DNA of 64,000 nt. It comes from Owenia fusiformis (taxonomy: Eukaryota; Annelida; Polychaeta; Sabellida; Oweniidae). Below are positions 59,790 to 64,000 of the stretch, piece after piece. The DNA lies in contig CAIIXF020000008.1 of assembly GCA_903813345.2 (NCBI GenBank), positions 3,791,341-3,855,340 of the forward strand, written 5' to 3'. The notes below the pieces were generated by a model, which had not been told where the DNA came from, ran no database searches, and saw only the letters and a list, made by a program, of their open reading frames with translations. Within the stretch, counting starts at the first letter, position 1; each line of letters starts with the position of its first letter. The position numbers and the translations under genes are program-made.

Positions 59790-62500
59790 CATGTAAAATC
59801 TATAACAGAAGCATTGTAAGTCAATGTGGCGCAGATAACCTTCTAACATGTAAATAAAATAATCCATTGCTGAAGTAAATTTCCGTACATGTAATGTAAT
59901 TAAGTCATACTAAATTGTATCGTGCTAGCATCTGAATCTCAGTCAGTTATAAATTGCATGAAACTCCACCCACACTCTCCTTTGCATCCGAGGGAATCCC
60001 ATGGGACTTAGTGGCCGTTGCCATATGAACAATATAATAAACCAATAATTACAACTAAATATTCATGGTGAAATAGAGAACCTTGGGTTCTGCTAGTGAA
60101 AGTCATTTTCCAGTATTGGTATATGAATTACTCCAATGAATCATAAAACTAGTGAATCGAATAAGATACAATAATCTATTTAATTTAGATACTAGAGCAG
60201 GTTGACATTCTGAATTAGGACAAATCACAGAATCATAAAAATCACAAGAAAAAACTGAGAATGTTCTATGCCTGCAAGACATGCTTACAAACCTATCAAA
60301 TCAATAAGTAATGTATCTTAATAAGTGCAATCACCAAAGCTAAAGTGGCATCTATACCCGCCTCGGTTAGCAGACATGGATTCCTTATACTGTATGTTGT
60401 CATATCTGCAATCAATTTTGTAAGTCCTTCACAAGTTCGGGATGTTCCATTGATTTTCTAATATTTACAAAAGGGAGTAATTGATGTGTAAGTTAATACA
60501 TGATCATGACTGGTGAAACATAAGATCGCTGAAACATAATGACCGATGAATCGGGTAAAATAAATGGCAATGATTTAGATGAAACAATGATCATAATAAT
60601 ATTAGTGAAACACATGATGTGGACACTTGATGCAAATAAAAACATCACAGGTAGAATGAATCTTTATTAATGATTTTTAACATATTCATTTTGATCTTGA
60701 TTTGTACGAGACACTCCCCTTAATCCCTGGAAAAGTTCATTGCTCTCGGTCCCAAGGCAAAGCTTCTCAAAATCTAATTTGGAAAGTAATATTAAAGCCA
60801 TTTCAACTTAAATGTCAGCATTAACATCATTTACTCTACAATATAAGATCAATCTTTCATTAAGATGACCAATTCTATTATAACTCAGACTAACTCCAGG
60901 TGATAGATCAGGGAAATTCAAAAAGTATTTTTTTTAAATTAGATAAATCGTCAAAGATTATTGTATTCAGTATGTTGTTACTGAACAGTAAGTTGAAAAA
61001 CAATAACATGTTGATTTTAACATGGCTAAATATTACATAACATGACAACTCCCACACGTGTTAATTTCAAGAATCAAGGGAGTTGAACTTGAAATTGGCA
61101 AGCAAACTACAATTTTCAAATTCATAACATATACCTGGACATTGGGTGTTAACTATGCACTTTTAGTGCTGGCAAAATATCTTTCTCTAGTAAACAAGTA
61201 TTCTAAACAGGATATTTTTGAGCCTATATTTTATCTAATTCAACCCCCTCCCTAATGTTATGTTCATGTTTTAAACAGGTTTTATATAAGATCTTTACTA
61301 ACAGATATTATGATCACATTTTTGTATTCCAAATATATGATCAGTGATCGTGAATTCTGTAATAGTTAACTAAGACTAAAATTTAGTTACTTTAAAGAAG
61401 CTTGAAAGTCAGTCGATTCCAGAAATTTTTTTATTGTTTAGTTCGTCCTGGCGGAGATTTAATGAACAATCCCTTATGAATACATATTAATTGACTAAAA
61501 CAGACTAATAGACATGACATTAATCAGTTACTTCCTCCTGAACATTTTGCACTGAAATTATAAAAATCAAATACTCCAAACACGCACCTTGTGGATCCTT
61601 TTAGCAATTTGAGATACCATATTTACCATCCTTTTAGCAATGCTACTCAACTTTGACAGCTTGGATGAATAATTTTTTATATTTTCCTTTTGACTCATGA
61701 AATGCTTAAATGTCATGTAATGAATTAGACAAGCCATTCACTCGCTTGTGTAATCTGTGAAGCCTATATAAAATATATAACATAGGAAATCAATAGGATT
61801 ACACATCTTGTAAATAAACTGGATTTAAACATGGTATGTGTTTATCTTAAGAGTTATCAAGAATCAACAAATGTACTTTTCTTAATCTTGTTTTAACCCT
61901 TACTAAAACAAATTACATTTCCCACAAATATATGCATGCACTGCATGTTAAGTGTACAGAACATATTATATATGAAAATACTTATATCTAAGAATCTTCA
62001 TTTAATGCCTAAAAATCACGGAGAAAGTGATGCTGACCCATAATTATCTACAAGAAGTATCGATGAAGATCTGGCCCGTATCTCCATCTTCAACTTCCAA
62101 GGTGTACAATCGAGTTGAAGTTTGTAAAATTGAATGTTGAAAGATAAGGGTGCCATATCCCTTCATTCCTCATAGACAATTGACTAACAAGAATCTTTGA
62201 AGTCTGAAGGGCTTTATAAGAGATTGCATGTGATTAGGTTGTCAGTCTGGAGTCAGATCAGTATATAAACAGTCTACATACTTAAGACTCAGAGAATTTA
62301 GAGGGAATAAAATGTAACGCTTTTTATAAAAAGGAATAAAATGTAACACTATTTATCGTATAGATGATTCGTTTGCAAAAATCTAAAAAGAATGTAAAAA
62401 AGACTGACCTAATAAGACAAAATTAAATTGTACCAAATATGAAAAAAGCAGAATTGACACTTTTGTTAGCCCTGCAATGTTTTTTTAGCTGAGGTGTTTT
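59790..62500. other. Intron sequence, nothing recognised
   Basis: AT-rich, without arrays. A 28-bp direct duplication (GGAATAAAATGTAACRC) occurs at about 62305 and 62332. Confidence 0.45.
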
Positions 62501-62510
62501 GATGACATCA

Positions 62511-62555
62511 TGTCACGCCTCTGAATGTCATGCCTCTGAATGTCACACCTCTAAT
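62511..62555. repeat. 15-bp repeat, three copies (TGTCAYGCCTCTGAA)
   Basis: Three tandem units, the third diverged (TGTCACACCTCTAAT). It lies about 540 bp into intron 1 from exon 1. Confidence 0.8.
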
Positions 62556-63097
62556 TTCTCCATTGATTCCTCCAAGAGATGTTCACAAACTCGAGGAAAA
62601 GTTGCTTCTATAACCAGTTACATATTCTTTCTATCTCAAAGTTATATAATAATTATTGGTATCATTAAAAAGTATACAGTAAACATCTGTATTACCTCAT
62701 GACCAGAAATAAACACAGGTGTTTAGTAAAAACATAGCACACGTGAATGTAAAATGAAAATATCAGCGTAGCAATATCAGCATCAATAAAAACAATAATG
62801 GTGAATAATTCCTGCAGTAAGTGTTATCTGCTTACTTCAATATTGGCCTTAGGCTGTCTTGTCAGAGACATGAGATATCTAAGAATAATGCTGAATACTG
62901 AAGATACATGTAAATGTGTTATTACTTTTAAATGTAAACAGCCCTGCAACCATAAAATAGCCCTGCCCACTTTTTATAGGATTCTCACAGCAATGAATTG
63001 TGGAAAATATACCTGTAGAGTTTACACCATTTAAAAACATGTTTTTCACCAGATTTCCACATATAAAGCAACGTGTATGTAAAGACAGTGTACTTAC

Positions 63098-63196
63098 ATC
63101 ATCCCATTTGATGAATTTAGATCCTTTCAATAAGGTTTCGGAGACACAAATCGGTTTTAACTGTACAACATGAACAGCAGGTTTAGCCCCTGCCAT
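63098..63196 (-). CDS. PLCB1-like: Phospholipase C beta (PLCB1/norpA class), coding exon 1
   Basis: First coding exon of a PLC-beta, the Gq-activated enzyme that cleaves PIP2 into IP3 and diacylglycerol at the plasma membrane. Read on the minus strand, the exon is 33 codons long, starts [15 protein letters not shown] and ends GSKFIKWDD. This follows the known N-terminus of animal PLCB1 nearly residue for residue, from the MAGA start through the KF-KWDD motif that opens the PH domain. The ATG sits in a good context (GAAATGG), and an in-frame TAA lies 12 codons upstream (63230-63232), which supports this start. The exon ends in phase 0 at a strong donor, GAT|GTAAGT (intron begins at 63097). The open frame runs on past the donor to 62879, but that part has no PLC similarity and is intron read-through. 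The catalytic X/Y barrel, C2 and C-terminal coiled coil are outside the window. PLCB3 is a less likely paralogue. Confidence 0.9.
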
Positions 63197-63235
63197 TTCT
63201 TCTTCTTCACTTGCAAGCTGGCTGCAATATTAGCA
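63197..63235 (-). other. 5' UTR / possible leader splice acceptor upstream of PLC-beta ATG
   Basis: On the minus strand the ATG is preceded by a GAA-rich run (four GAA codons) and then a possible acceptor, CTAATATTGCAG, whose AG is at 63222-63223. If used, the 5' UTR would begin with CCAGCTTGCAAG and join an upstream non-coding exon. The in-frame TAA at 63230-63232 would then be intronic. No TATA box or initiator could be assigned. Confidence 0.35.
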
Positions 63236-64000
63236 GTAGGAACACCACACTTTAGGGTTTGAAAAAATAAAATAATTCGATTGCAACAAGAGTTAACATA
63301 AGGTATGCAAATTATTTTCTATCAAATCAATCTAGATTTGACAACCTTATCATATCTTATGCATTGATCAAAATTTTAGCCGTTTTATGCCGTATTTTGT
63401 GTCTAAAATATTTATAATATTTTCAAACCCCGTGAAGAGAAAATAAAACATGTTTTGTCACGTGGGGTATCATGTGACTTGGACAAAATGGTAGACGGAC
63501 TGAAGTTAAATTTTCGTAAAATTGAGGCAATATTCACATTTTATAGTCTGTCTAGGCATTTAAGGTGAAGTATTATGAAGCAGATTTATACTAATTTGTA
63601 AATACTTGATTGTGATATTTTGAAAACTCAAACTGTCATGTAATTAAGTCGTATAATGGCGTGTAAACAGCCCCTAATATTTAAATCTCACTCATTCCTC
63701 AGTCAGCACTTACTCGACTCTGCAGGGCTCTCACCAGGCTTGAAGATTCCCGAGATTCTCTGGAGTCTAATTTCTTTAGACCCTCTTGTTCCAGAGTCTA
63801 ATAGCTTTTTCGGAGTCTACAGTAAAACTGAGACTAATATACTCTAAAGGGATTGGAAGCCTCCCTAGACTGTATCCTTCGTCTGAATAAATATTCAGAC
63901 TGTAAGTCACCTATTGTAAAATGTGGTGTTGTATAAATGTTACAAATAAGTTTGTTAAATGATAAAATGATTACCTTATAAAGTACTTACAATATTATTT

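Larger units (their letters stand above)
29019..63097 (-). other. PLC-beta intron 1 (about 34.1 kb)
   Basis: The interval between the two PLC-beta exons, bounded by a GTAAGT donor (63092-63097) and a TTTTCAG acceptor (29019 upward on +). It contains no ORF that I recognise as a host gene on either strand. It is filled with minisatellites, MITE-like palindromes, a deleted mariner element and a 7.7-kb terminal-inverted-repeat element. An unrecognised small or alternative exon inside it cannot be excluded. Confidence 0.85.

Noticed and set aside
62879-63097. C-terminal 72 residues of the 105-aa ORF after the PLC-beta exon
   Set aside because: Lies beyond a strong GTAAGT donor and shows no PLC similarity; intron read-through.

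Overview
This is AT-rich nuclear DNA from an animal. It reads almost entirely as intron and repeats. The only host gene I can support is on the minus strand and resembles a phospholipase C beta of the PLCB1/norpA class. Its first coding exon (63098-63196, 33 codons from an ATG) and second coding exon (28941-29018, 26 codons) both have consensus splice sites, both end in phase 0, and join into the start of the PLC-beta N-terminal PH domain. Intron 1 is therefore about 34.1 kb, and the part of intron 2 that is visible covers 1-28940. I could not find exon 3, which probably lies beyond position 1. No other ORF of 60 codons or more looks like a host gene.

The organism is most likely a marine invertebrate, perhaps a lophotrochozoan such as a mollusc. 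The basis is the low GC, long introns, a dense load of short inverted-repeat elements, many minisatellites, and a repeat ending in GACGGACGG-rich sequence followed by a GCTCACC/TGAGC hairpin. The phylum is inference.

Layout in + coordinates. 1-10249: intron 2 sequence with a 20-bp and a 39-bp minisatellite, a 319-bp piggyBac-like MITE (7801-8119) and a 609-bp TTAA-flanked foldback element (9059-9667). 10250-14311: a nearly identical 1649-bp tandem duplication arranged A-B-A-B-A, where B is a CATGG-rich array. 14312-28470: small palindromic elements, a mariner-type palindrome (21073-21514), a roughly 340-bp CpG-containing tandem repeat (22518-24447), a tRNA-derived SINE (24677-24976) and a 31-bp minisatellite. 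28941-29018: PLC-beta exon 2. 29130-32150: a 51-bp minisatellite, a TACCGTATT-type inverted-repeat element and an internally deleted mariner element that keeps transposase N- and C-terminal fragments. 33005-42353: a 22-bp satellite split by a 7.7-kb element with about 340-bp terminal inverted repeats. That element holds a triplicated 364-bp subrepeat, broken gag-like sequence and further nested elements. 42354-62500: more minisatellites (35, 24, 40, 29/33 and 27 bp) and small inverted-repeat elements. 63098-63196: PLC-beta exon 1, with the promoter probably just right of it or beyond the window.

One dispersed family ties the window together: a TA-flanked MITE whose ends read TACAGTAAAACCTGT. 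I see about ten full or partial copies, and the 27-bp array at 55246-56420 appears to have grown from that terminal sequence. All repeat calls come from reading the sequence by eye, so element edges may be off by a few bases.
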